Source of the DNA: Aedoeadaptatus coxii
Lineage (GTDB): Bacteria > Bacillota > Clostridia > Tissierellales > Peptoniphilaceae
Strand: one strand, 5' to 3'
NCBI RefSeq assembly: GCF_903819215.1
Contig: NZ_CAIJCT010000007.1
Length of the DNA: 64,000 nt
A program made the position numbers and the translations under genes. The notes beneath the pieces were generated by a model, which was not told the DNA's origin, did not search any database, and was given only the letters and a program-made list of their open reading frames with translations. The number at the start of each line of letters is the position of its first letter. Position 1 is the first letter of the stretch. Below are positions 7,277 through 15,146 of this stretch, piece by piece.

Positions 7277-8365
7277 CTATAACATTTTCAAATAAAGACA
7301 GGTCATGTCGTCGACGATTTCCGTTTGTACGAATTTATTCAGCCTTTCCGTAATATCCGTCAAGGGATTTTCTCCCACTTCGGCGAAGCATTTCTTTAAG
7401 CCGTCCACGCCGAATTGCTCGCCGTCTCCGGAGCGACATTCCGTCATACCGTCGGTATAAAGGAGAAGCTCGTCGCCTCGTTGTATATATTCCGAACGGC
7501 ATTCGTAAAAGCTCGCCTCCACAAGGGGCGTCACGGGAAAGCCCGCATTCATTAAAAGGCGCACATTGCCTTCCCGCTTTATAAGCGGCGGGCAATCATG
7601 ACCGGCATTAACATAGGTAAGTTTCCGTTTTTTTAGGGAGTACACGCCTAAAAACATGGTGAAGTACATGGTGTCCGGTAAATTTAATTCGCGAAACCGA
7701 TGCACCAACTCCAACATCGCCACCGTGGGATCGACGAGGAGTTCCGGCGCCATGTTGCGCATGGTTTGGGAGATAAACACCGTGGTCATGGAGGAAGAAA
7801 ATCCGTGGCCTACGGCATCGGCGATGTAAAACGCCACGTGGTCGTCGTCGATTTGCATGACATCGAAAAAATCGCCGCTTAAAAGCTCCGCCGGCCTGTA
7901 GTAATAATCCATAAAGAGGGCGCGCATAAAACCTTTCGGCGGCAAGAGGGAGCGTTGAATTGCCGAGGCGTTCACTTGCTCTTCCGTGAAGGAACGGTTT
8001 TTTTCCACGAGCTCGATCTGAAGTTTCTTTTCCACGCCCTTGTCCCGATACACTTCCACGGCGCCGATGATTCTACCGTCGTGTCCTCGAATGGGATTGG
8101 TCTTGACGGAATAATACACGTCCCCTACATAGGTTTCTCGCTGTATGGTTTCCCCTCCGGCGAGGCAACGTGCCGTCATGCGAAAATCAAAAAATCCGTA
8201 GTCGTCGGAATCGTACGCGTGGTACATTTGATCTTCCAGGGCAAGACGCATGGCCTGATTATAATAAACCACCTGATTGTCCTCGTTGACGACCCGGATT
8301 AAATCGGAAATCGTATCGAGCAAGGCCATTTCTATTCGGTTATTCAATAAATTATGTTCAGCCAT
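7277..8365 (-). CDS. PAS-domain SpoIIE/PP2C-like serine phosphatase
   Basis: The 362-residue protein has an N-terminal PAS-like sensor (about residues 10-115), containing ISDLIRVVNEDNQVVYYN and a GRIIGAVEVYRD strand, then a short coiled linker. The SpoIIE/PP2C phosphatase domain follows (about 140-362) with the signatures LSGDFFDVMQIDDDHVAFYI, ADAVGHGFSSS, NAGHDCPPL and LLLYTDGMTEC. The Asp residues of GDFFD, ADAVGHG and TDGMTE are the Mn-binding set. Such proteins act in partner-switching cascades (RsbU/SpoIIE type), dephosphorylating anti-anti-sigma factors, but no anti-sigma pair is encoded nearby, so the target is unknown. It has no predicted membrane segment. Confidence 0.88.
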   Translation of the reverse strand: MAEHNLLNNRIEMALLDTISDLIRVVNEDNQVVYYNQAMRLALEDQMYHAYDSDDYGFFDFRMTARCLAGGETIQRETYVGDVYYSVKTNPIRGHDGRIIGAVEVYRDKGVEKKLQIELVEKNRSFTEEQVNASAIQRSLLPPKGFMRALFMDYYYRPAELLSGDFFDVMQIDDDHVAFYIADAVGHGFSSSMTTVFISQTMRNMAPELLVDPTVAMLELVHRFRELNLPDTMYFTMFLGVYSLKKRKLTYVNAGHDCPPLIKREGNVRLLMNAGFPVTPLVEASFYECRSEYIQRGDELLLYTDGMTECRSGDGEQFGVDGLKKCFAEVGENPLTDITERLNKFVQTEIVDDMTCLYLKML

Positions 8366-8380
8366 GCCACCACACCTGCC

Positions 8381-9499
8381 TTACGGTCTCGGACCGTAGT
8401 ATTGATAGTAATCTGTGCGAATACTTCCGTTAAATAACTTGCGTTTACGATCGGCTCGTTTGCCGAAGCCTTTTTCAAATCCCTCGTCAGCGGTAATAAT
8501 GTACTCGCTCCACGTGGGAAGGCTCCGCGCCAAATCGCCGAGGGCGCGGTTAATTTCTTTTACCGATTCCCTATCCTCAATACGTTTACCGTAAGGGGGA
8601 TTCGTAATAATAATGCCGTACTCTCCGCCTAAATCTAAGTGGGCCACGTCCTTTTCGATTAAGCGCACGTCGTCGGCCAGCCCCAATCCGTCGAGATTAA
8701 TTCGCGTCGCTTCGATGGCCTTAGGATCGATGTCGAACCCGAAAATTTCCAATTCGCTGTCGTAATCGATCATGGCGAAAGCTTTTTTGCGCATATCTTT
8801 GGCTTGGGCGCTTTCCATATTCCAATATTCGAAATCGAAACGGCGATTAAGACCCGGCGCAATGTTTCTGGCGAGCATAATGGCTTCGATTAAAATAGTG
8901 CCGCTGCCGCAGAAAGGATCCACGAGCATACGGTTCTTATTCCAAAAACTGAGCTGCACGAGGCCGGATGCCAAAGTTTCTGTAAGGGGCGCCTTTACCG
9001 AACGTTGACGGTATCCGCGATCGTGCAGACCGTCGCCGGAAGTATCGATATAGACTGTGGCGATGTCGTCGATAATGCGAATGCCGATGCGGTAACGGGC
9101 GCCGTTTTTTTGAAACCACTCGGTCTTGTAACGAGTCTGCATTTTGTTGACGATGGCCTTTTCGCTAATGCGTTGAATGTCCGAAAGGGAAAAGAGCGCG
9201 GATTTTTTGCTCTTGGCTTCCGTTATAAAATTCGCCGTTTTCGGCATAATATCGGGCCAGGGAAGATCGTATACGCCATCGAAAAGTTCCGTAAAGGTCG
9301 TCGCGCGGAAACGCTTCAGCACCCAATGCACCCTTTCCGCCGTGCGCAAATGTAAATTTAACCGCGCCATATCTTCTATTTTTCCCGACATGGAAACCAA
9401 ACCGTCTACTACGCGAATATCTTCCAAACCCAATGCTTGAATTTCACGTTTTAAAACCGCTTCCATGCCGACATTTGCCGTCGCTTCAAAATTAATCAT
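8381..9499 (-). CDS. THUMP-domain RNA methyltransferase (RlmL/YpsC-like)
   Basis: The 372-residue product has a THUMP RNA-binding region (about residues 40-155, after the ferredoxin-like MINFEATANVGMEAVLKREI start). A Rossmann-fold N2-guanine methyltransferase domain follows, with a SAM-binding LVDPFCGSGTILIEA segment and the catalytic NPPYGKR motif. In the family (YpsC in Bacillus, RlmL N-terminal half in E. coli) the substrate is a guanine of 23S rRNA. It is transcribed with the phosphatase gene, 15 bases apart, which is probably only a neighbour effect. Confidence 0.92.
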   Translation of the reverse strand: MINFEATANVGMEAVLKREIQALGLEDIRVVDGLVSMSGKIEDMARLNLHLRTAERVHWVLKRFRATTFTELFDGVYDLPWPDIMPKTANFITEAKSKKSALFSLSDIQRISEKAIVNKMQTRYKTEWFQKNGARYRIGIRIIDDIATVYIDTSGDGLHDRGYRQRSVKAPLTETLASGLVQLSFWNKNRMLVDPFCGSGTILIEAIMLARNIAPGLNRRFDFEYWNMESAQAKDMRKKAFAMIDYDSELEIFGFDIDPKAIEATRINLDGLGLADDVRLIEKDVAHLDLGGEYGIIITNPPYGKRIEDRESVKEINRALGDLARSLPTWSEYIITADEGFEKGFGKRADRKRKLFNGSIRTDYYQYYGPRP

Positions 9500-9661
9500 A
9501 GACCACCTCTCGTTAACAGTATACTAGAAAAATCTGTAAATTAACATCGCTAAAGATTTGTCGCCTTTACGCTATTTTATTTTTTTAATATGTGATAATT
9601 TCTCTAATTTGGGTATACCTTTTAGTGGAAAACAAAACTATGAATATATGGAGGTTCACTT

Positions 9662-10021
9662 ATGTCTTTATTAACTCAAACCGTTAAATCCGGTGATTGG
9701 AAAAATGAAAAACACGTTCCCGAAATCGAAGCAAAGCTCGAAGGCGGCGTGGCAAAAGTAAAAGTTTCCGTTGGTTCTGAAATCGAACACCCCAACACTT
9801 TGGAACATCACATTTCCTGGATTAAAGTTTTCTTCCTTCCCGAAGGCGGAGCTGCACCCGTTGAAGTTGGAAGCTACGAATTTAACAACCACGGCGAAAG
9901 CGATGTCTTTACCGTACCCCACGTTCACACCACCTTCAAAACCGAAAAACCCGGTACCGTCTTTGCACTCAGCATGTGCAATATCCACGGCCTCTGGGAA
10001 AATGCATTGGAACTTAAGTAA
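9662..10021 (+). CDS. Class II superoxide reductase (neelaredoxin/desulfoferrodoxin Fe-binding domain only)
   Basis: The 119-residue single-domain protein shows the full Fe(His)4(Cys) centre II ligand set: EKHVP near residue 18, HHISWIK near 43-49, and the closing CNIHG near residues 108-112. The desulforedoxin-type CxxC centre I domain is absent, so it is a neelaredoxin-like one-iron enzyme. It reduces superoxide to hydrogen peroxide without making oxygen, typical of anaerobes. Ribosome site TGGAGG precedes ATG 9662, and the gene is monocistronic with its own terminator. Electron donor unknown; a rubredoxin is not encoded nearby. Confidence 0.93.
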   Translation: MSLLTQTVKSGDWKNEKHVPEIEAKLEGGVAKVKVSVGSEIEHPNTLEHHISWIKVFFLPEGGAAPVEVGSYEFNNHGESDVFTVPHVHTTFKTEKPGTVFALSMCNIHGLWENALELK

Positions 10022-10029
10022 AATAGAAG

Positions 10030-10055
10030 AGCACCCGGCATCGGGTGCTTTTTTT
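10030..10055 (+). terminator. Intrinsic terminator of the superoxide reductase gene
   Basis: AGCACCCG pairs with CGGGTGCT around GCAT, followed by seven T. Confidence 0.9.
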
Positions 10056-10067
10056 GTGCTTTCTTTT

Positions 10068-10517
10068 CTATTCTCTCGGCCCGTTTCCCCGGACTTGCTC
10101 CACCATATGGCGCCATAAAAACTCCAAATTGTCCCCTTCCAATTGAATGGGAAGTCGATCCTCTTCCGTCCACTGCCCGACGTACAGAACATCGTCGACC
10201 ACTGCCGGAAGATACATTTCGCCATAGTGCAGGAGGAATAGCACGTGGGCATCGAGAGCGCTGGAAACGGATAGGATCATCTCCCGATTAAATTCCCTGC
10301 CCTTTAATTCCACCTGCACGATGTAAATCGTATGTACATTTTCCGTAACCGGGAGGCCGGTGGTGCGTTTTGTCAGTTCGCCTTTTAAAACCACGCGGTC
10401 CACTTCGGCATTAAACACATCTTTAAGATGAGCACTTACTTCTTTCGGCCAGTGCTCCATTAAAATAGCTTTGGCGATGCGCACTTTCCGTTTTGCTTTT
10501 TTCGGTACTTCGAACAT
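10068..10517 (-). CDS. DUF4391 family protein (orphan)
   Basis: The 149-residue product opens MFEVPKKAKRKVRIAKAILM and carries the DUF4391 pattern: a central TGLPVTENVHTIYIVQVELK strand, the REMILSVSSALDAHVLFLLHY region, and a C-terminal helix. The function is unknown. Elsewhere the family is typically encoded beside a large helicase and a type III-like DNA methyltransferase in defence loci. None of these is present here; it stands alone between superoxide reductase and a flavoprotein. The start at 10517 has GAGTCGAGATG-type spacing with only a weak ribosome site. It may be a remnant of a lost defence island, which is speculation. Confidence 0.7.
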   Translation of the reverse strand: MFEVPKKAKRKVRIAKAILMEHWPKEVSAHLKDVFNAEVDRVVLKGELTKRTTGLPVTENVHTIYIVQVELKGREFNREMILSVSSALDAHVLFLLHYGEMYLPAVVDDVLYVGQWTEEDRLPIQLEGDNLEFLWRHMVEQVRGNGPRE

Positions 10518-10794
10518 CTCGACTCCTTCAATTAAAAATAGTCTCGGATTAGTTTCGCTTCCCTTTAATTATAATGGATTCTAATAGATCGTATCATTAA
10601 CTTTGCCGTTCTTCTACTATTGTTTTTGACAAAATCCTCGTCCTGTTTAATTCCTATTCGTCGTGCTGACTTTTTACCCCATTTTCCCTTGTTCCCTGTC
10701 CATTCTAAAAATTACAAAAATTTTTAAAATTATTTTTCTGAAAAAATTGATTTTTTGAAAAAAAGGGAACATAATAATCCCTGGAGGTAACAAA
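10518..10794. other. Divergent intergenic region
   Basis: This 277-base AT-rich gap separates two divergent genes. On the plus strand TTGACA lies at 10626-10631 with a poor -10 17 bases on. On the minus strand TATAAT lies near 10567-10572 without a clear -35. I see no RNA gene or repeat here. Confidence 0.4.
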
Positions 10795-11658
10795 ATGCTA
10801 GATATTATTATTATTGGTGGAGGTCCTGCCGGCGTCAGCGCCGCATTGTATGCGAAAGCTCGGGGCAAGAACATTCTCCTACTTGAAAAAGAAGCTATCG
10901 GCGGCCTCATCGGTCATGTTTCCAAAGTTAGCCATTACGCTACGGTGGGAAAAGACGAAACCGGCCCAAGCTTCAAGAAAAAATTAATCGATCAATTAAA
11001 TAGTTCTGAAATTCCCTATGCCATCGAGGTGGCGAAAACATTAAAAACTACAAACGACGGTTTTCTCGTGGTGACAGATAAAAACGAGTATACCGCTAAA
11101 AAAGTAATTTGCGCCACCGGCGTCAAACTGAAAGAACTTCCCATCGCCGAAGACCTTACGAAACACTGGGCGTTCGGACACGAAGACAGCGTAAAAGGTA
11201 AGACCGTTGTCGTCAACGGCGGCAGCGACGGCGCCTGCAAGGAAGCGCTCTACATTGCGAAGTTCGCCAAAGAAGTTCACATCGTGCAAATGCAAGACAA
11301 GCTCATGTGTATCGATGAGTTTAAGCGACAAATCGAGGCGGCAGACACGATTCACGTCCACACCGCTTGCAGCTTAAAAGATGTTGAAATGAAAGACGGC
11401 AAGTGCACGAAAGTCCTTCTCGATAACGGCGACGTCATCGAAGGCGACGGCGTTGAAATTTATGTTCAAATCGGTCAAGTCGGCAACACCGATTTAGTCG
11501 CGCCGTACACCACCGTCGAAGACGGATTCGTCGTAGACGATATTCAATCGAAAACCGACGGACTGTATTTCGCCGGCGATATTCGTAAAAAAGTGGTTAA
11601 ACAAGTTGCCACGGCTGTAGCCGACGGTTGTTTAGCCGGCGTTCTCGCTTGTAAATAG
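10795..11658 (+). CDS. Thioredoxin-reductase-like FAD/NAD(P) oxidoreductase lacking the redox CxxC
   Basis: The 287-residue flavoprotein begins with the FAD dinucleotide-binding motif IIIGGGPAGVSAALYAKARG. It has a second Rossmann motif VVNGGSDGACKEAL for NAD(P)H, and the ATG/GD closures ICATGVKLKEL and GLYFAGDI. The size and order match thioredoxin reductase (TrxB) and ferredoxin-NADP reductase-like proteins. No CxxC is present anywhere in the chain, so it cannot be a classic TrxB. It could pass electrons to ferredoxin, a peroxiredoxin or another partner; the partner is not encoded nearby. Ribosome site TGGAGG before ATG 10795. Confidence 0.85.
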   Translation: MLDIIIIGGGPAGVSAALYAKARGKNILLLEKEAIGGLIGHVSKVSHYATVGKDETGPSFKKKLIDQLNSSEIPYAIEVAKTLKTTNDGFLVVTDKNEYTAKKVICATGVKLKELPIAEDLTKHWAFGHEDSVKGKTVVVNGGSDGACKEALYIAKFAKEVHIVQMQDKLMCIDEFKRQIEAADTIHVHTACSLKDVEMKDGKCTKVLLDNGDVIEGDGVEIYVQIGQVGNTDLVAPYTTVEDGFVVDDIQSKTDGLYFAGDIRKKVVKQVATAVADGCLAGVLACK

Positions 11659-11661
11659 ATA

Positions 11662-11699
11662 AAAGCCTGTTTTAACTTTTCGTTAAAGCAGGCTTTTTC
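11662..11699 (+). terminator. Intrinsic terminator of the flavoprotein gene
   Basis: AAAGCCTG and TTTTAAC pair with GTTAAAG and CAGGCTTT around a TTTTC loop, ending in a T-run. Confidence 0.88.
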
Positions 11700-11711
11700 T
11701 ATGCTCACATT

Positions 11712-14240
11712 TTACAAACTGTCGGTATAAATGGCGGATACGCCTTGATCTAAAAGTTCCTTCGCCCGTTTTTCGTCGTTAATCGTATGAACAAAGACGG
11801 GTTTTTTCGTCTTTAAAAGTTCCTTCCAGCGTCCCGACTTAAACTTTTTATCGGAAATGGTTACGCCGTAGAGGGGATGGGTGTTCACAAAATCGATGAC
11901 ATCATCCACATTATCTTCCGATTGATAGAGCGTGTAGATAATGTTGTGGAACCCCAACGCTCTCGCCTGATCGTATTCGTCGCGGCGATAAATTTGGGGA
12001 ATGAATCGCCCGCGCATACCGGCGAAATTCTGGGCGATGTAGCTTAAAAACTCTATATTGTCTTTTTTAATATCCGTCACGATGTAGACGTCGGGATGTT
12101 CTTCCATCCACAAAACGAGGTGATAGAGATCCAGCTGTTGCCATCCGTGCTTTTCTTCCATGGCCATAAACTCTTCGTGGGAAATAGGCTCTTGCCCCTT
12201 CCCCTCTCTTTGAGGGAAATAACGTTCGATGGAGCCGTCCCAGCCGTGAAGGCCGATATAATGTCCGTCGGTGGTTTTTGAAAAGTCGATCTCCATAATC
12301 CGCTTGCCGCGGGCGTAGGAATTTTCCACTGCCGTCATCATATTGGTTACCACATTGGTGTCCAACTCACCTCCGCCGTGCATAATGGTTTTTTCCTGAG
12401 GAAGATCGTCATTTTTCGATTCGATCAAATCCATTAGCCGATTATCCCGCATGAGGCGGTATGCGTAATCCAATGTAAGCGTGGCCCGTTGATAAAGTGT
12501 TGCCGCTTCTTTCACAGGCCGTTCTTTTCGGGTTTTGCGATCGATAAGGCGAGAGTGTTCGAAAATATTATCGCGACTGACTTCAAACAGGCGATCTTTC
12601 GTAATAAAACTTCCCTTGAGCAAGTGGGTTTGAGGGAATACGACGTTGTTTTCCGTTTCCTTGTCGTCGTTTAAAAGGTCGATCCCCATAATAGGCAGCT
12701 TGCTTCTGTCCCAGCCCAACAAGTTTAAAATCGTGGGATAAAGATCTACCTGGCTGCCGATGTTTTTCCGTTGCACATTTTCTTGGAGTCCGGGAACGGT
12801 AATGACGAGGGGAATGTTCATCATTTCGTCGTAGTCGATTTCTCTGCCGAGCCACTTTGTCATGGAATTAAACCGTTCGGGGTTTTTGATCGTCATGGCG
12901 TGGTGGTCGCCGTAAATGGCCACCACCGTATTTTGCAAAATGCCGCGAGCCGCCAGATCTTGGAAAAGAGCTTTTAAACTGTCGTCGGTGTAACGGGCGC
13001 AATTGGCGTAGTTGTAGACGAAGTCGTTTTCGTCGCCGGGCTTCGGCTCGATGGTTTTTAAATTTTCCGGCATGACGAAAGGGGTGTGGGTCGTAAGGGT
13101 GACGGCGAGGGCGAAAAAGTTTTTGCCGTCGGCATTGCTCTTTGCGAGAATAGGCGCCATTTGACGGAACAAACTGCCGTCGGAAAGGCCCATATTAATA
13201 ACTTCATCCTGCACCAGATTTTCTCCGAGATAAATGCCGTTAAAGCCGAGGGCCGGATAGTGCTTGTCCCGATCGTAATAACTGCCGCTGTTTCCGTGAA
13301 AAGCCAGGGTATCGTAACCGTGCTTTTTCGCAACCTGGGGCATGCCGTAAAGTTTCGTGCGATCGAATAAATCGTAGGCTTGCCCTTTTGCCGAAGCGTA
13401 CACGCCGTTCATGGAAACAAATTCCGCATCCGACGTGTTGCCGAGCCCTAAAAGCTCGAAATAATCGTCGAAGTAAATAGTACCTTTTTGCTTAATCAAC
13501 TGATTGAGAAAAGGCGTAATTTCCTGTCCGTTGTACTTTCGATTGACGAAGGTGTTTTGCAAGCTTTCGCATTGAATAAAGAGGACATTCTTTCCCTTGG
13601 CGATACCCGTAAAGCGATTGGTTTTAATATCGGGATATTGGTAACGCTCTTTAATTTGTTTAATAACCGCCGGGTCGTAAAGTTTTTCCGTATTAATCTT
13701 TTGCACTAATTTGCCGGTCAACACCGTGGAGTACATTTCCACGCCGAGGGTATGAGCCGACGTAACGACGGGAACGGCGGTCAAAATGGCCATGGTCGCC
13801 ACGGAAAGAATGGCGCGATTCTTGTTAAAGGGCAACAGTTTTTGCGCCTTATAAAGTCTCCAAAGTCCCCATGCCATAAGGGCGAGCATAAGGATCATCA
13901 AAAAGTTTATATCGTGTAAGATGACGGGAATGACGCCCTTCAACTCCCCGGCTTGTCCGCTTCTGGAAAAAATATCGAAGTTCCCGAATTCTTTATAGAA
14001 AACCGAAAGAGATACTTTTAAAAGCGTCGTGAAGATCAATAGAGCTGCCCGATACAATTTCTTCGGGAAGAGGAAGTAAAGGGATGCGTCGAAAATCGTC
14101 GTCAGAATAGGACTGAGGATTAAGACATAAATAGGAAGCGACATAGGCTCCGCCACTTTATAAATAAACGTCGTAAAATAAAATAACAAATTAATGCCCA
14201 GCAATAAAAGGAGCGTCGGCATTATTTTCTTTTTCCACAT
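11712..14240 (-). CDS. Lipoteichoic acid synthase-like enzyme fused to a glycerophosphodiester phosphodiesterase domain
   Basis: The 842-residue membrane enzyme has about five hydrophobic segments (residues 5-175), then an extracellular sulfatase-fold LtaS domain (about 205-515). This domain carries FIQCESLQN (metal Glu225), LGNTSDAEF (nucleophile Thr269), the FHGNSGSYYDR segment and the YGDHHAM metal site. LtaS polymerises glycerol-phosphate from phosphatidylglycerol onto a glycolipid anchor. After a linker, residues 620-842 form a GDPD domain: MHGGGELD (His621), IMEIDFS (Glu650, Asp652), LHGWD (His665), VYIVTDIK, and the closing HTINDEKRAKELLDQG with YTDS. Both catalytic sets look intact. 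GDPDs cleave glycerophosphodiesters, the very bond LtaS makes. Single gene with its own promoter. Confidence 0.9.
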   Translation of the reverse strand: MWKKKIMPTLLLLLGINLLFYFTTFIYKVAEPMSLPIYVLILSPILTTIFDASLYFLFPKKLYRAALLIFTTLLKVSLSVFYKEFGNFDIFSRSGQAGELKGVIPVILHDINFLMILMLALMAWGLWRLYKAQKLLPFNKNRAILSVATMAILTAVPVVTSAHTLGVEMYSTVLTGKLVQKINTEKLYDPAVIKQIKERYQYPDIKTNRFTGIAKGKNVLFIQCESLQNTFVNRKYNGQEITPFLNQLIKQKGTIYFDDYFELLGLGNTSDAEFVSMNGVYASAKGQAYDLFDRTKLYGMPQVAKKHGYDTLAFHGNSGSYYDRDKHYPALGFNGIYLGENLVQDEVINMGLSDGSLFRQMAPILAKSNADGKNFFALAVTLTTHTPFVMPENLKTIEPKPGDENDFVYNYANCARYTDDSLKALFQDLAARGILQNTVVAIYGDHHAMTIKNPERFNSMTKWLGREIDYDEMMNIPLVITVPGLQENVQRKNIGSQVDLYPTILNLLGWDRSKLPIMGIDLLNDDKETENNVVFPQTHLLKGSFITKDRLFEVSRDNIFEHSRLIDRKTRKERPVKEAATLYQRATLTLDYAYRLMRDNRLMDLIESKNDDLPQEKTIMHGGGELDTNVVTNMMTAVENSYARGKRIMEIDFSKTTDGHYIGLHGWDGSIERYFPQREGKGQEPISHEEFMAMEEKHGWQQLDLYHLVLWMEEHPDVYIVTDIKKDNIEFLSYIAQNFAGMRGRFIPQIYRRDEYDQARALGFHNIIYTLYQSEDNVDDVIDFVNTHPLYGVTISDKKFKSGRWKELLKTKKPVFVHTINDEKRAKELLDQGVSAIYTDSL

Positions 14241-14401
14241 AGAGTTTCTCTCCTATCAAAGCGCAAAAATATGTAGATAACGAACATCCCGTAGAATATA
14301 TGAGGGCGCTCGCCTGTTTTTAACAATTTCCTTCCTATTATACACCCCTTGGGGAAAATATTGAAAGTTTTTGATAGATTTTATTAGATCCTTTTTCCCA
14401 C
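14241..14401 (-). promoter_or_regulatory. Promoter region of the LtaS-GDPD gene
   Basis: On the minus strand TATAAT lies at 14337-14342, preceded by TG. A weak TTCAAT -35 sits 17 bases away, and AGGAGAG lies before the ATG at 14240. The transcribed leader is about 90 bases with no further structure that I can support. Confidence 0.55.
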
Positions 14402-14428
14402 AAAAAAATATCGGCTTTAACCGATATT
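14402..14428 (-). terminator. Intrinsic terminator of the aldolase gene
   Basis: On the minus strand AATATCGG pairs with CCGATATT around TTAAAG, followed by a run of T. Confidence 0.85.
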
Positions 14429-14431
14429 TCT

Positions 14432-15070
14432 CTACTGCCCGTAGCCTTTAAATTTTTCGATGACCTCGTCCATTTTGTCATCGGGAATAAAGTTTATCTT
14501 CTTTCCCGTAGAAAGGGCGGTGACGTACATGAAGGCGCAAAATTCAATTTCCTGAGCCAAGCTGAAAGCCTGTGCCAGCGTATCCCCTCCGGCAATAAGC
14601 CCGTGGTTTGCAAGCATAACCGCTTTGCAATCACCCATAGCCTCTACCGCCGCCTCGCCCAGTTCTTTCGTGCCGAAGGTTTCGTACCGCGCCAAGGGAA
14701 CGGTACGGGTGCCCGCCGATGCGATTAAATAACTAATGGGCGGCAAATCTTCTCCCAGTGAGGACACGACGCTTACATAGGGCGAATGGGTATGGATCAG
14801 GACGTTGATCTCCGGCCGGGCATCGTAAATAGCCCCGTGCATATGCCATTCCGACGAAGGCTTTCGATCGCCTTTTAGTATTTCGCCTTCGGACGTCATT
14901 ACCACGAGATCCCGCTCTTTTAACGATTCATATGCCATGCCCGACGGCGTAATTAAAAAACTGCGATCGTCGATTCGGATGGAAAGATTTCCTCCCGTGC
15001 TAAACGTCAGATTGTTTTCTACCATTTTCTTTCCATATTGAATTAATTTTTGTCTTTTCTGAATGTCCAT
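14432..15070 (-). CDS. Class II aldolase/adducin family protein (fuculose-phosphate aldolase-like)
   Basis: The 212-residue product has the zinc-dependent class II aldolase layout: NLTFSTGGNLSIR near residues 19-31, LITPSGM, the catalytic Glu in KPSSEWHMHGAIY, the IHTHSPYVS zinc His pair (about residues 92-94), and ANHGLIAGG with the third His near 155. Family members (FucA, AraD, MtnB) cleave or epimerise sugar phosphates. No sugar operon adjoins, so the substrate is open. Ribosome site GGAGG precedes ATG 15070. It is divergent from the helicase gene. Confidence 0.9.
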   Translation of the reverse strand: MDIQKRQKLIQYGKKMVENNLTFSTGGNLSIRIDDRSFLITPSGMAYESLKERDLVVMTSEGEILKGDRKPSSEWHMHGAIYDARPEINVLIHTHSPYVSVVSSLGEDLPPISYLIASAGTRTVPLARYETFGTKELGEAAVEAMGDCKAVMLANHGLIAGGDTLAQAFSLAQEIEFCAFMYVTALSTGKKINFIPDDKMDEVIEKFKGYGQ

Positions 15071-15089
15071 GGCAACCTCCGATTACCTT

Positions 15090-15131
15090 ATTATAGCATG
15101 GCCACATGTTTTTATATACCTCGTGTATAAT
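15090..15131. promoter_or_regulatory. Divergent promoter region, aldolase / helicase operon
   Basis: A minus-strand TATAAT (15090-15095) faces the aldolase gene and a plus-strand TATAAT (15126-15131) the helicase gene. Neither has a good -35, so both calls rest on the -10 and position. Confidence 0.5.
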
Positions 15132-15146
15132 AGAAGGGGTGATCCT

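Noticed and set aside
9671..10252. 193-codon antisense frame over the superoxide reductase gene
   Set aside because: It is the complement of a well-supported gene and its composition (rich in Cys, Phe, Gly) is that of a shadow frame.
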